From an uncultured Eubacteriales bacterium (GTDB lineage: Bacteria > Bacillota > Clostridia > Oscillospirales > Acutalibacteraceae), in the NCBI GenBank assembly GCA_900319615.1, contig ONPE01000004.1:1-18190 (forward strand): 18,190 nucleotides of DNA, written 5' to 3'. The notes under the pieces were generated by a model that did no database searches, was not told the DNA's origin, and was given only the letters and a program-made list of their open reading frames with translations. The position numbers and the translations under genes are program-made. Positions 11,130-18,190 of the stretch are shown here, in pieces; position 1 is the stretch's first letter; every line of letters begins with the position of its first letter.

Positions 11130-13490
11130 TCAGTCTATCGCCTCGATGAAGTACATCCTCGACGAGAAGTCGGGGAACAGCCTGACGTTCTCGTTATAGC
11201 CTGTGCCCGAGAACGGCTGCCTCAGCGCGACCCCGGCGTTCATCAGCACGGAGCCCTTTGCGGTGTAATCCTCAGCCTCGCCGCCTATCTTGTAAAAGCG
11301 TGCGATCAGATAATGCAGCAAGCCGTCCTGCTTGATGTGGATGGGGGTCATCGTGTTGATAAGGCTGCCGAACAGCTTGATGTTCACCCGTCCCGAGAGG
11401 CTGTGCAGGCGGTACTTGCGGTCGGGGTCAAGCCCCTGCGCTTTCAGCCTGTGCGAGCCGGTGTTAGCCTCGCTCAGCTCTATAAAGAGCATACCCACCG
11501 CCTGAGTCCTGTCGTTAGATACGCACATCCATGTGTGCAGGTTATCGGACTCCACGCGGTAGAATCTGCCGTATTGCAGTACATCGCGCCACACCTTGTA
11601 CAGCGTGATCTGCAGGCGTACCTGCTCCTTTGCGATCCTGTTCATGTCGCGGACGTTCAGCTCGTAGCCCAGCACCCCGAAGGCGGCGATATTGTAGCGG
11701 CTCTCGAGCGGAGTGGAGCGCAGGGTCTGGTGGTTCGGGCTTGCGGACACGTGCGCCGTATAGCAGCACTGAGGATATCCGAAGCTGTAGCCCTCCTGTA
11801 TGTGCACGCGGCACAGGGCGTCGGTGTTGTCGCTCGCCCAGATCTGCGGAAAATAACACAGGATACCGAGGTCGAAGCGATTGCCTCCGGACGCGCAGCC
11901 CTCGAAGAGGATATGCGGGAAGCGCTCAGTCAGCGCGCCCATCATGCGGTACAGCCCCAGCATATAGCGGTGAGCGGTCTCGCCCTGCTTCTCGGGCGGC
12001 AGATACGGCGAAAATACGTCTGAGAAAATGCGGTTCATATCCCATTTTACGTAGCTGATATCAGCCGACGAGAACACCTCGGTCATCTTCTTTGTCATAT
12101 AGTCGACGACCTCGGGATTGGCGAGATCGAGTATACGCTGGTTCCTGCCCTCGCTGTGGAGCCTGCCGGGTATCGCCATAGCCCAGTCGGGGTGAGCCTC
12201 ATACAGGCGGCTGTCGACGTTGACCATCTCGGGCTCCACCCAGATGCCGAACTTCATCCCGAGCGCGGTTATTTTGCTCCCCAAACGGCTCAGTCCGCCG
12301 GGGAGCTTCTTAGGGTTTGGGTCCCAGTCTCCTAAAGAACGGCTGTCGTTATCGCGCTCGCCGAACCATCCGTCGTCCATGACGAACAGCTCTATCCCCA
12401 GCTCCTTGCCTGCTTTGGCTAGGGTAACTAGACTGCGCTCGCTTATGTTGAAGTATGACGCCTCCCATGAGTTGAGCAGCACCGGACGCGCCTTGTCCTT
12501 CCATTCGCCGCGCAGGATATGGCTGCGGATGAAGCGGTGCATATTGTCGCTCTGACCCGAAAAGCCGCCTTTACTGTAGGTCACGACAGCCTCGGGAGCT
12601 TCAAATCTTTCTCCCGGAGCAAGGACCCAGCGAAAGCCGGTGGGATTCAAGCCAGAGACGACTCTCGTTTTGCCGTAGGGGGTAGTCTCGATCGCAGAAT
12701 AGTGATTGCCGCTGTATATCAGGTTGAAGCCGTAGCATTCGCCTGCGGTCTCGGTCGTCTGCGCGCGGTGCAGCATGAAGAAAGGATTCGACCGTGAGGA
12801 TGAGGCTCCGGCGAGGGATTCGATCACGTGCTTGCCCGACAGCACCGGGAAGGTGGAGGCGTTCATCTCACGCGCCCATTCGCCGTGGAACGCCGTCACG
12901 CAAAAGCCGCGGTCGGGTATGTCTATCTGCATACTCAGCAGGCGCTCGACCTCGATGGTCTTGTCCGAGCTGTTTATGAGCTCTGCGGAGCGTGTGATAA
13001 CGTCACATTCCGGATATACGCAGTAGTGTAGGTTGAGCCTTATGTCGCCGTCGGCGAGGCTGACGCACAGGTGCTCGACCCTTCCGCTCTCGTCATAAGA
13101 GCCGGGCAGGTCGGCGAACACCGGCTTTTTATCGTCGATCTCAAAGCCCGTGTAAAGGAAGTCCGACGTCCGCGAACCGTCGGGATATACAAGCTCCAAA
13201 AAGGGCTCGCGTATATCACCGTGCCCGAGGGAGGACATCTCAAGGCAGACGTCCTCGAGCGCGAGCTTGGGGTGCTTTTCGTAAGCGTCCTTGCTGTATA
13301 CGATCGAGTTGCCGGGCTCGAACTCTCGCTTCTGCCTGATCGCCGCGAGCTCAGCCGGGTCGTCTGCGTCTATGCGCGCGCCGTAGTACAGGTGCTCCGG
13401 ATGACCGGACTCAGCCACGGCGATGATATATGAGGTATTATCGGTGTGCAGGATAAAAATATCCTGACCGTCGTTAAGATGCTTTATCAT
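11130..13490 (-). CDS. Alpha-galactosidase, glycoside hydrolase family 36
   Basis: This enzyme removes terminal alpha-galactose from raffinose-family sugars and similar galactosides by a retaining mechanism. It has no signal peptide and so acts inside the cell on sugar brought in by the adjacent symporter. The 786 residues comprise the N-terminal beta-sandwich, the catalytic barrel and the C-terminal sheet domain of GH36. The nucleophile is Asp484 in YVKWDMNR and the acid/base is Asp554 in WASDNTDA. Their 70-residue separation equals that of the Geobacillus AgaA enzyme as I recall it. Other family marks are SWEASYFN, FVMDDGWFG and FEGCASGGNRFD. The ATG at 13490 is only 2 nt past the symporter stop and has no convincing ribosome binding site, so translation is probably coupled. 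N-acetylgalactosaminidase activity is less likely, given the full GH36 bacterial pattern. Confidence 0.95.
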   Translation of the reverse strand: MIKHLNDGQDIFILHTDNTSYIIAVAESGHPEHLYYGARIDADDPAELAAIRQKREFEPGNSIVYSKDAYEKHPKLALEDVCLEMSSLGHGDIREPFLELVYPDGSRTSDFLYTGFEIDDKKPVFADLPGSYDESGRVEHLCVSLADGDIRLNLHYCVYPECDVITRSAELINSSDKTIEVERLLSMQIDIPDRGFCVTAFHGEWAREMNASTFPVLSGKHVIESLAGASSSRSNPFFMLHRAQTTETAGECYGFNLIYSGNHYSAIETTPYGKTRVVSGLNPTGFRWVLAPGERFEAPEAVVTYSKGGFSGQSDNMHRFIRSHILRGEWKDKARPVLLNSWEASYFNISERSLVTLAKAGKELGIELFVMDDGWFGERDNDSRSLGDWDPNPKKLPGGLSRLGSKITALGMKFGIWVEPEMVNVDSRLYEAHPDWAMAIPGRLHSEGRNQRILDLANPEVVDYMTKKMTEVFSSADISYVKWDMNRIFSDVFSPYLPPEKQGETAHRYMLGLYRMMGALTERFPHILFEGCASGGNRFDLGILCYFPQIWASDNTDALCRVHIQEGYSFGYPQCCYTAHVSASPNHQTLRSTPLESRYNIAAFGVLGYELNVRDMNRIAKEQVRLQITLYKVWRDVLQYGRFYRVESDNLHTWMCVSNDRTQAVGMLFIELSEANTGSHRLKAQGLDPDRKYRLHSLSGRVNIKLFGSLINTMTPIHIKQDGLLHYLIARFYKIGGEAEDYTAKGSVLMNAGVALRQPFSGTGYNENVRLFPDFSSRMYFIEAID

Positions 13491-13492
13491 GA

Positions 13493-14893
13493 TTATTTCT
13501 TATTCTTCTTTTCGATGGTCGCCATGATCTTCTTCTCGTTATAGAAGCCGAGCAGGATAGCGCCCAGCGTGCAGAACGCCACGGCTACAAAGCCGACGAG
13601 GATCATGCCGGTGACGGAGGCTGTGATGTCGTTGCTGTTCGCGTTCTGGGTGGTGCCGATGATAGCAAGCGAGGTGAACACCAGCATAGCGAGCGACTGG
13701 CCGAACTTCATCGCGAAGGTTCGCGCCGCGAAGAACATACCCTCGCGGTTCTCGCCTGTCTCTATGCCGTCAGCCTCGGCAACGTCGGCTACGATAGACT
13801 GCGGGATGATACCCAGCAGAGCCATCGGGAACGCCGCGATAACGCAGATCAGCACGCCGTATACCACGCCGGGGATGACCGTGGTGCCGATGATACCGAT
13901 CAGACCGGCGATCACGTATGCTAAAGCAAGCCCGAGGAAGCCTGTGATGACCAGCTTCTTCTTGCCGAACTTTTTGACCAGCTTGGATACGAAGGGATAG
14001 AAGCACGCCGAAAGCACCGTCATGCCGCCGAGGAAGTACATGGTGAAGCTCTCATCCAGCTGCATGGATACCTTGACGAAGAACGGCAGACCCGTCTGGA
14101 AGAGGGTAAGACCGACCCAGTACATTATATCGGAGCCTACAAAGGTGCGGAAGTCCTTGTTCCTGAACGTAGCGCCGAGCGACTTGAGCATATTCACGTT
14201 GGAGGGCTTGGTATCTACGAATTCCTTCTCATTGAGGCAGAAGGTCGGGATCAGCATACAGATGCACGAGATCACAGCCAAAGCGATGAAGCATATGCGG
14301 TAGCTCCATGCAAAGCCCACGCTGCCTCTGAGCATTCCGGCGAACACAAAGGGAGTGTACGCGAGCATAGTACCGGCGAAGAAGGTCAGCGAGATCGCTG
14401 TAGAGATATACATACGGTCGTCCTGAGTCTTGCCGAACTCCGAGATCAGCGCGTTGTACGGCGTGCAGTACATGGTCATGAACAGGTAGAACAGCACGAT
14501 GAACACGGATATCCACGCGATGTTCCAGCCGCTGATGGTGTTGACCGGGGCGCAGAACAGCAGCACGGTGACTACAGAGAGCGGTATCGCCGCGTACTGC
14601 ATGAACGGTATACGTCTGCCGCGCTTGTTTGTGCTGCGGTCGGAGAGCGAGGCTATCCACGGGTCGGTGATAGCGTCAAATACGCGCGATAAAGCCGTGA
14701 TCAGACCCAGCACGGTCAGAAAGCCGCCGATCACCAGACCGGGCACGATGTACTGTATGGCGCCGCCTTCGATATCCACCTGCGTGGGCAGATAGAAGGT
14801 GACGAACCACGCGCTTATGATACCGCTGAGGGTCGACCATCCGAGCTGACCGACAGCGAAGATCCTCATTTGTTTTTTGCTTAATCTTTTCAT
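13493..14893 (-). CDS. GPH-family sugar:cation symporter (MFS, MelB-like)
   Basis: The 466-residue protein has about 12 membrane helices and belongs to the glycoside-pentoside-hexuronide:cation symporters, relatives of the melibiose carrier MelB. The family loop after helix 2 is clear: RVFDAITDPWIASLSDRS followed by KRGRRIPF, near residues 65-95. The ATG at 14893 has a strong GGAGG just upstream. The alpha-galactosidase gene follows after 2 nt in the same transcript. Melibiose, raffinose or a similar alpha-galactoside is therefore the likely cargo, taken up with Na+ or H+. No sugar-responsive regulator lies next to the pair. The promoter must be in the 14894-15110 spacer, largely occupied by a repeat; I see no good -35/-10 pair. 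Confidence 0.92.
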   Translation of the reverse strand: MKRLSKKQMRIFAVGQLGWSTLSGIISAWFVTFYLPTQVDIEGGAIQYIVPGLVIGGFLTVLGLITALSRVFDAITDPWIASLSDRSTNKRGRRIPFMQYAAIPLSVVTVLLFCAPVNTISGWNIAWISVFIVLFYLFMTMYCTPYNALISEFGKTQDDRMYISTAISLTFFAGTMLAYTPFVFAGMLRGSVGFAWSYRICFIALAVISCICMLIPTFCLNEKEFVDTKPSNVNMLKSLGATFRNKDFRTFVGSDIMYWVGLTLFQTGLPFFVKVSMQLDESFTMYFLGGMTVLSACFYPFVSKLVKKFGKKKLVITGFLGLALAYVIAGLIGIIGTTVIPGVVYGVLICVIAAFPMALLGIIPQSIVADVAEADGIETGENREGMFFAARTFAMKFGQSLAMLVFTSLAIIGTTQNANSNDITASVTGMILVGFVAVAFCTLGAILLGFYNEKKIMATIEKKNKK

Positions 14894-14924
14894 GTTTTCC
14901 TCCGGAATAAAATATTTACCAAAA

Positions 14925-15124
14925 GCCTTCCCCTTGAGGGGAAGGGGGACCGCTTTGCGGTGGATGAGGTGTGTAGATGTGACTTATTGTGATTCTCGGT
15001 GTTAAGTGAGCGAAAGACGCCTCAACCGCCTCGCTTTAGCTCGGTACCTTTTCCTTGCATGAACGGCAACCCTTTTGGGCTTCGTCCGTTTCCGCTAACA
15101 GGGGAATTTCCTCAAGGGGAAGGC
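14925..15124. repeat. 200-bp MITE-like element with perfect 15-bp terminal inverted repeats
   Basis: GCCTTCCCCTTGAGG (14925-14939) and its exact complement (15110-15124) bound a non-coding segment. The left end is also a hairpin by itself: CCTTCCCC-TTGA-GGGGAAGG at 14926-14945, followed by CCGC-TTT-GCGG near 14950-14960. No transposase is present. The right end runs into the 3' end of the gene at 15112-16584, supplying its last codons and stop. The left end stops about 30 nt before the symporter start. The left hairpin, read on the minus strand, is followed by CTTTTGG and may act as a weak terminator for the upstream gene. Confidence 0.75.
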
Positions 15125-16584
15125 AGCTTCTTCTCCATCGCGAGCTTTACTACCTCGTAGGCTCCGTCGTACAGCCCTGCGAGCTTATTGGCCTTTATGC
15201 GGTCGCACATATATTTCAGGGTCGCGTCCTCGTTCAGGAAGAGGTCGACCATCTGCAGGGTATGGGGGATATCCTCGCACTCGAGCGTGCCGTCGCCCAT
15301 CTCAGCCGAGTGTATCGCGCCCCACTTCTCATGGCCGCCGATACGCTTCAAAAACAGCTTGGGTATGGGGTAGAAGGCGAGCTCCGACGGCTTTGTCAGC
15401 AGGACGTCGGCAGAGCGCATCAGCAGGTTTGTGCAGTACACCGCCTCGAAGATATTCTCGTGCCAGAAGGCATGTATGCCGGAAACATCGCCGCTTATCG
15501 CCTTGTCGCAGAAGTCGGTAGTATCCGACCAGTCGTTGAAGTGGGTCGTGCTCAGAGCCTCGAGCCCGTCGATTTCCTTTACCAGCTCTTCCCACACCGC
15601 CTTGTAGTCGCCCACGTTGACGTACAGGGCGGCTCTCTTCTCCTTGACGGCAGGCAGCAGATATTTGATGACGGCGGAGAAAAGCTCCCTCTGGGCTCCC
15701 GCGCCGCCTATGGTCAGCAAAAAGCGCATCGGCTCGCCGCTGTTCTTGCGCGCGATACGTCTGTCGCAGTCGGCTTCAAGATTCGCGACCAGCTCATGGT
15801 CGATGTAGTGACCCGTGTATACGATATCTTCGGCGGGCATGGGCTTGAGCACCTGCTTCTTTGCAAAGCCGTTGAGGATACGGTAGCCCATGTAGCTCTG
15901 GTGGGTCTGTATCGTATGGGTGGCTCCCTCGGCGAGGTGCAGAGCCATTGGCCAGTTGTCGGGGATGGCGTTGACCACGTGCTCCATCCCTGCGTGCAGA
16001 GCCGCCTGCGCAGGCCATACATGGGTGCCGATAAGGGGGATATCCTTGGGTACGCTGTGGAACACCGGCGCCATCAGCTCGGCGTTCTTCTGGTCGGACG
16101 AGTTGTAGCTCAGCTGACGGAAGCCCTCGTAATTCATCGGCTCCCACACGAGCTTGTTGAACAGCCTGCTCTTCTGAGATAGCCTCGAGCCAAGGCTGTA
16201 CAGGTCGTTCTGCGCTCCTATTACCTTTGTACAGGTCGTGTCCTTGTAAGAGTTCAGATCCATCCAGTAGGGCGTGTAGCCCAGAGCATGAGCGGCTGAC
16301 GCCATCGCGATGGATATGCGGTAGTGACCGAAGCCCATGCGGATGTTGCCGACGATGACGCCCTTCTCACGGTCGAAGGGTATGTCGCCCTCGCCCTCGC
16401 CGACGCGGATATCCAGCACCCCGAGAGGCGCGTGCAGAACGGCGTTTTCCACGAGCTTCGCCGTGTACTGCGCGTTGCGGTCGTCGCCGTATTTTTTTAG
16501 GTACTTCTTCTTGGAGTTCAGCGCCTTTTTGTAGTCCTTCGCGCTGATTTGATTACCGAAAATAATTTTGCTTTTATCTTGCAT
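15112..16584 (-). CDS. Uncharacterised GT-B-like protein (glycosyltransferase fold)
   Basis: I do not recognise a named family with certainty. The 490-residue soluble protein has features of GT-B glycosyltransferases in the MurG/MGDG-synthase style. A glycine-rich loop with histidine, GNIRMGFGHYRI, lies at residues 79-90. A second-domain start, LLTIGGAGAQREL, begins at 289. The segment ADVLLTKPSELAFY, with Lys398, is placed like the nucleotide-sugar binding region of that group. It has no signal peptide or membrane helix. The ATG at 16584 is chosen because GAGGG lies 6 nt upstream and the predicted transcription start is near 16615; upstream ATGs at 16590 and 16617 fit poorly. The last residues (PSP) and the stop lie within the terminal repeat of the neighbouring element, so the C-terminus may have been altered by its insertion. 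The acceptor and donor are unknown. Confidence 0.7.
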   Translation of the reverse strand: MQDKSKIIFGNQISAKDYKKALNSKKKYLKKYGDDRNAQYTAKLVENAVLHAPLGVLDIRVGEGEGDIPFDREKGVIVGNIRMGFGHYRISIAMASAAHALGYTPYWMDLNSYKDTTCTKVIGAQNDLYSLGSRLSQKSRLFNKLVWEPMNYEGFRQLSYNSSDQKNAELMAPVFHSVPKDIPLIGTHVWPAQAALHAGMEHVVNAIPDNWPMALHLAEGATHTIQTHQSYMGYRILNGFAKKQVLKPMPAEDIVYTGHYIDHELVANLEADCDRRIARKNSGEPMRFLLTIGGAGAQRELFSAVIKYLLPAVKEKRAALYVNVGDYKAVWEELVKEIDGLEALSTTHFNDWSDTTDFCDKAISGDVSGIHAFWHENIFEAVYCTNLLMRSADVLLTKPSELAFYPIPKLFLKRIGGHEKWGAIHSAEMGDGTLECEDIPHTLQMVDLFLNEDATLKYMCDRIKANKLAGLYDGAYEVVKLAMEKKLPSP

Positions 16585-16621
16585 GAACATCCCTCGTTTC
16601 TGCAAATTATTTTCCATATCA

Positions 16622-16650
16622 ATAGTATCATAATCTATATAAAATAACAA
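16622..16650 (-). promoter_or_regulatory. Promoter of the GT-B-like gene
   Basis: On the minus strand TTGTTA (16645-16650) is followed after 17 nt by TACTAT (16622-16627), preceded by TGA as an extended -10. The start would be near 16615, leaving a leader of about 30 nt before the ATG at 16584. Confidence 0.6.
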
Positions 16651-16673
16651 TTAGCCGATTGGATAGTTTTATC

Positions 16674-16746
16674 GCCCTTTTTAGGGCATAATACACAAAA
16701 GCGAGCAAATTCGGGCACAATCTGCCAGATATGAGCAACTGCCCGA
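16674..16746. repeat. Inverted repeats in the divergent spacer before bioY
   Basis: A small hairpin, GCCCT-TTTT-AGGGC, lies at 16674-16687. A separate 7-bp inverted pair, TCGGGCA (16711-16717) and TGCCCGA (16740-16746), has a 22-nt centre, and its right arm touches the -35 box of the bioY promoter. The second pair is placed where a repressor could act. It does not resemble the BirA operator pattern as I know it (TTGTTAAC-type arms), so biotin control is not supported. Confidence 0.35.
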
Positions 16747-16775
16747 TTGACTTGCCTGTCGCGCTGTGGTATACT
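16747..16775 (+). promoter_or_regulatory. Strong extended -10 promoter of bioY-mntP
   Basis: TTGACT (16747-16752) and TATACT (16770-16775) are 17 nt apart, with TGG directly before the -10. The transcription start is expected near 16782, only about 23 nt before the bioY ATG. Confidence 0.75.
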
Positions 16776-16804
16776 TTTCTGAGAAAAATTCGGAGAATCA
16801 GACT

Positions 16805-17371
16805 ATGGAAAACAAAGATACCGTACAAAATAATCGTGCAAAAACTGCTGTCTTTGACTTGGTGATGACCGCGATGTTCTCGGCGCTTATCGCGGTGTTC
16901 TCGCTGATCAGCATACCCATCGGCGCGGTGCCCGTTACCCTGCAGACCTTAGCCGTGTGCTTTGCCGCCGGTATGCTCGGGTTAAAGCGCGGCATCATCA
17001 GCGTGGTGATATACATTCTGCTCGGGGCGATCGGTCTGCCGGTGTTCGCGGGCATGACCGGAGGCTTCGGCGTTATCGCGGGCCCCTTGGGCGGCTATAT
17101 CGTCGGCTTCATCCTCACGGCGGCGGTCGTAGGCTTCTCGGCAGACAGATGGGGGAGGAGGCTCCTGCCTCTTGCCTTGTCTATGGCGGTCGGCATCCTG
17201 CTTTGCTATGCGGTAGGAACCGCGTGGTTCATGACGGTGACGGGAAGGGGCTTTGCAGAGTCGCTGATGATGTGCGTCGTGCCTTTCCTTCTGCCCGACG
17301 CATTGAAGCTCGCGCTCGCGGCGCTGTTGGTTAATCGCCTGTATCCCGTGATAAAAATACCGAAGGGCTGA
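16805..17371 (+). CDS. bioY: Biotin transporter substrate-binding protein BioY
   Basis: BioY is the membrane S-component of biotin ECF transporters and works alone or with the shared EcfAA'T module. The 188-residue product has about six helices and the characteristic core PIGAVPVTLQTLAVCFAAGMLG, then GAIGLPVFAG, then GGFGVIAGPLGGYIVGF. A GTG at 16766 would lie within the promoter, so the ATG at 16805 is chosen; a CGGAG about 10 nt upstream serves as ribosome binding site. No biotin synthesis gene, BirA or ECF ATPase is nearby. The cell therefore probably imports biotin using an energising module encoded elsewhere. mntP follows after 6 nt in the same operon, an unrelated function that seems only co-transcribed. 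Confidence 0.95.
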   Translation: MENKDTVQNNRAKTAVFDLVMTAMFSALIAVFSLISIPIGAVPVTLQTLAVCFAAGMLGLKRGIISVVIYILLGAIGLPVFAGMTGGFGVIAGPLGGYIVGFILTAAVVGFSADRWGRRLLPLALSMAVGILLCYAVGTAWFMTVTGRGFAESLMMCVVPFLLPDALKLALAALLVNRLYPVIKIPKG

Positions 17372-17377
17372 TACTTC

Positions 17378-17953
17378 ATGTGGCTGTTTATATTAAATTC
17401 GACGCTGCTCGGGGTCGGGCTCGCGATGGACGCCTTCTCGGTATCCATAGCGAACGGTCTCGCCGAGCCCAGGATGCGCCCGTTCAAATCCGTCGCGATA
17501 GCCGGCACCTACAGCTTCTTCCAGTTCCTCATGCCTATGCTCGGCTGGCTGATGGTGCGCACCGTGGTGGGCTGGTTCGGCGTGATAGAAAAGTTCATCC
17601 CCTTCATCGCGCTCGGACTGCTGCTGTTCATCGGCGTTAAGATGATAGTCGAGTGTCTGCGCGGCTCGGATGAAGAGGAGGTACGCTGCCTGACCGTGCC
17701 GATGCTTCTCCTGCAGGGCGTAGCCACGGCGATAGACGCGCTGTCGGTAGGCTTCACGATAGCCGGGTATGAGCTTTGGGACGCGCTGCTCGCGTCGCTT
17801 ATCATCGGCGTCGTCACCTTCGTCATCTGTTCTGCAGGTCTGTGGATAGGCAGACGCTTCGGCAGCGTTTTCAAACACGCCGAGGTCGTAGGCGGCGTCA
17901 TCCTGATAATCATCGGTATAGAGATCTTTGTGAAGAATCTTTTTTTCAGATAA
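17378..17953 (+). CDS. mntP: Manganese efflux pump MntP
   Basis: MntP exports Mn2+ across the cytoplasmic membrane and prevents manganese toxicity. The 191-residue protein has the family's six helices in two related halves, each with an intramembrane aspartate motif: AMDAFSVSI (Asp18) and AIDALSVGF (Asp120). The ATG at 17378 lies 6 nt past the bioY stop and has no clear ribosome binding site of its own, so translation is probably coupled to bioY. Many mntP genes are controlled by a manganese-sensing yybP-ykoY riboswitch. None can fit here, so control, if any, must act at the bioY promoter. The stop is followed directly by a terminator-like hairpin at 17958-17977. Confidence 0.93.
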   Translation: MWLFILNSTLLGVGLAMDAFSVSIANGLAEPRMRPFKSVAIAGTYSFFQFLMPMLGWLMVRTVVGWFGVIEKFIPFIALGLLLFIGVKMIVECLRGSDEEEVRCLTVPMLLLQGVATAIDALSVGFTIAGYELWDALLASLIIGVVTFVICSAGLWIGRRFGSVFKHAEVVGGVILIIIGIEIFVKNLFFR

Positions 17954-17957
17954 AACG

Positions 17958-17977
17958 AGCCGTCCGTAAGGGCGGCT
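17958..17977 (+). terminator. Hairpin after mntP, lacking a T tract (duplicate of 18141-18160)
   Basis: AGCCGTCCGTAAGGGCGGCT forms an AGCCG/CGGCT stem-loop just after the mntP stop. It is followed by TGAGTATT, not a T run, so it is a poor terminator. It matches 18141-18160 at 19 of 20 positions. Confidence 0.5.
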
Positions 17978-18140
17978 TGAGTATTAAATATAAAGGCACA
18001 AGTGCCCAATCCCCAAAGAAGAGAATTCCTGTATCACGCACTTCAAACGGTATTTTCGACAGGGGGATTCCCACGTCGGGCAATAATAAGGTAATCTGTA
18101 GTGCCCTCCTCGGAATGACAATTGCTTTTTATACACTCGC
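17978..18140. repeat. Dispersed-repeat-like non-coding segment between duplicated hairpins
   Basis: These 163 nt contain no credible gene. On the minus strand the segment reads TCATTCCGAGGAGGGCA, then CCCGACGTGGGAATCC, then GGAATTCTC. From memory this resembles the abundant 'TCATTCCGAGGA ... GTGGGAATCC' repeats seen in many Firmicutes genomes. A small hairpin, GGCAC-AA-GTGCC, lies at 17995-18006. The flanking 20-bp hairpins are near-identical direct repeats. Confidence 0.5.
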
Positions 18141-18164
18141 AGCCGTCCGTAGGGGCGGCTTTTT
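18141..18164 (+). terminator. Intrinsic terminator of the bioY-mntP region
   Basis: AGCCGTCCGTAGGGGCGGCT (18141-18160) folds as a GC stem-loop and runs directly into TTTTT. It is the functional-looking twin of the hairpin at 17958-17977. Confidence 0.75.
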
Positions 18165-18190
18165 GCTTTACAGGATTGTGTAAAGCAAAA

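Noticed and set aside
15055..16182. 375-codon open frame on the plus strand opposite the GT-B-like gene
   Set aside because: The minus-strand gene has a promoter, ribosome binding site and glycosyltransferase-like motifs. The antisense frame has none of these.
16776..16804. yybP-ykoY manganese riboswitch or BirA operator ahead of bioY-mntP
   Set aside because: The leader is only about 23 nt, too short for the riboswitch, and the inverted repeats do not match BirA arms.

Overview
The window looks like chromosomal DNA of a gut-type clostridium of the Oscillospiraceae/Ruminococcus group. The genes are GC-rich and the spacers AT-rich, with strong AGGAGG-type ribosome binding sites, GTG and TTG starts next to ATG, and small non-coding intergenic repeats. 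The content also fits: a DHHW-family protein, an intracellular GH36 alpha-galactosidase with a GPH symporter, and BioY. The genus is an inference; no rRNA or tRNA gene is present to anchor it. I found no CRISPR array, phage gene or transposase.

Layout. 1-1260: trpS on the minus strand with a bidirectional hairpin after it, then a roughly 170-bp inverted-repeat element at its 5' end. 1261-2457: a PLP aminotransferase (minus). 2467-2804: an AT-rich divergent promoter region. 2805-4775: a DHHW membrane-anchored protein and a Nudix hydrolase, ended by a strong terminator at 4905-4944. 5044-11073: the most unusual block, a compact one-module NRPS-like enzyme (A-PCP-C), a tail-anchored carboxylesterase whose start overlaps the NRPS stop, a BaxI-1/YccA-type membrane protein and a STAS anti-anti-sigma-type protein, closed by a terminator at 11088-11117. 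11130-14893: an alpha-galactosidase and sugar symporter pair (minus). 14925-15124: a second inverted-repeat element. 15112-16584: an uncharacterised GT-B-like protein (minus). 16805-17953: bioY and mntP (plus). 17958-18164: near-duplicate terminator hairpins flanking a dispersed-repeat-like segment.

How the parts work together. The symporter and alpha-galactosidase form a simple uptake-and-hydrolysis unit for alpha-galactosides. The DHHW protein may modify extracellular glycans. The NRPS-like block is the best candidate for something undescribed. Its adenylation domain lacks the Asp that normally binds the alpha-amino group of an amino acid. It has no thioesterase or reductase and ends in an intact condensation domain. 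It is translationally coupled to an esterase that appears to be held on the cytoplasmic face of the membrane. I infer a small acyl-amide or acyl-ester pathway acting at the membrane, but no product can be named.

A dyad motif (ATACTA-N4-TTCAA and its inverse) occurs upstream of both the aminotransferase and the BaxI-1-like gene, overlapping proposed promoters. It may tie these two loci to a common regulator.
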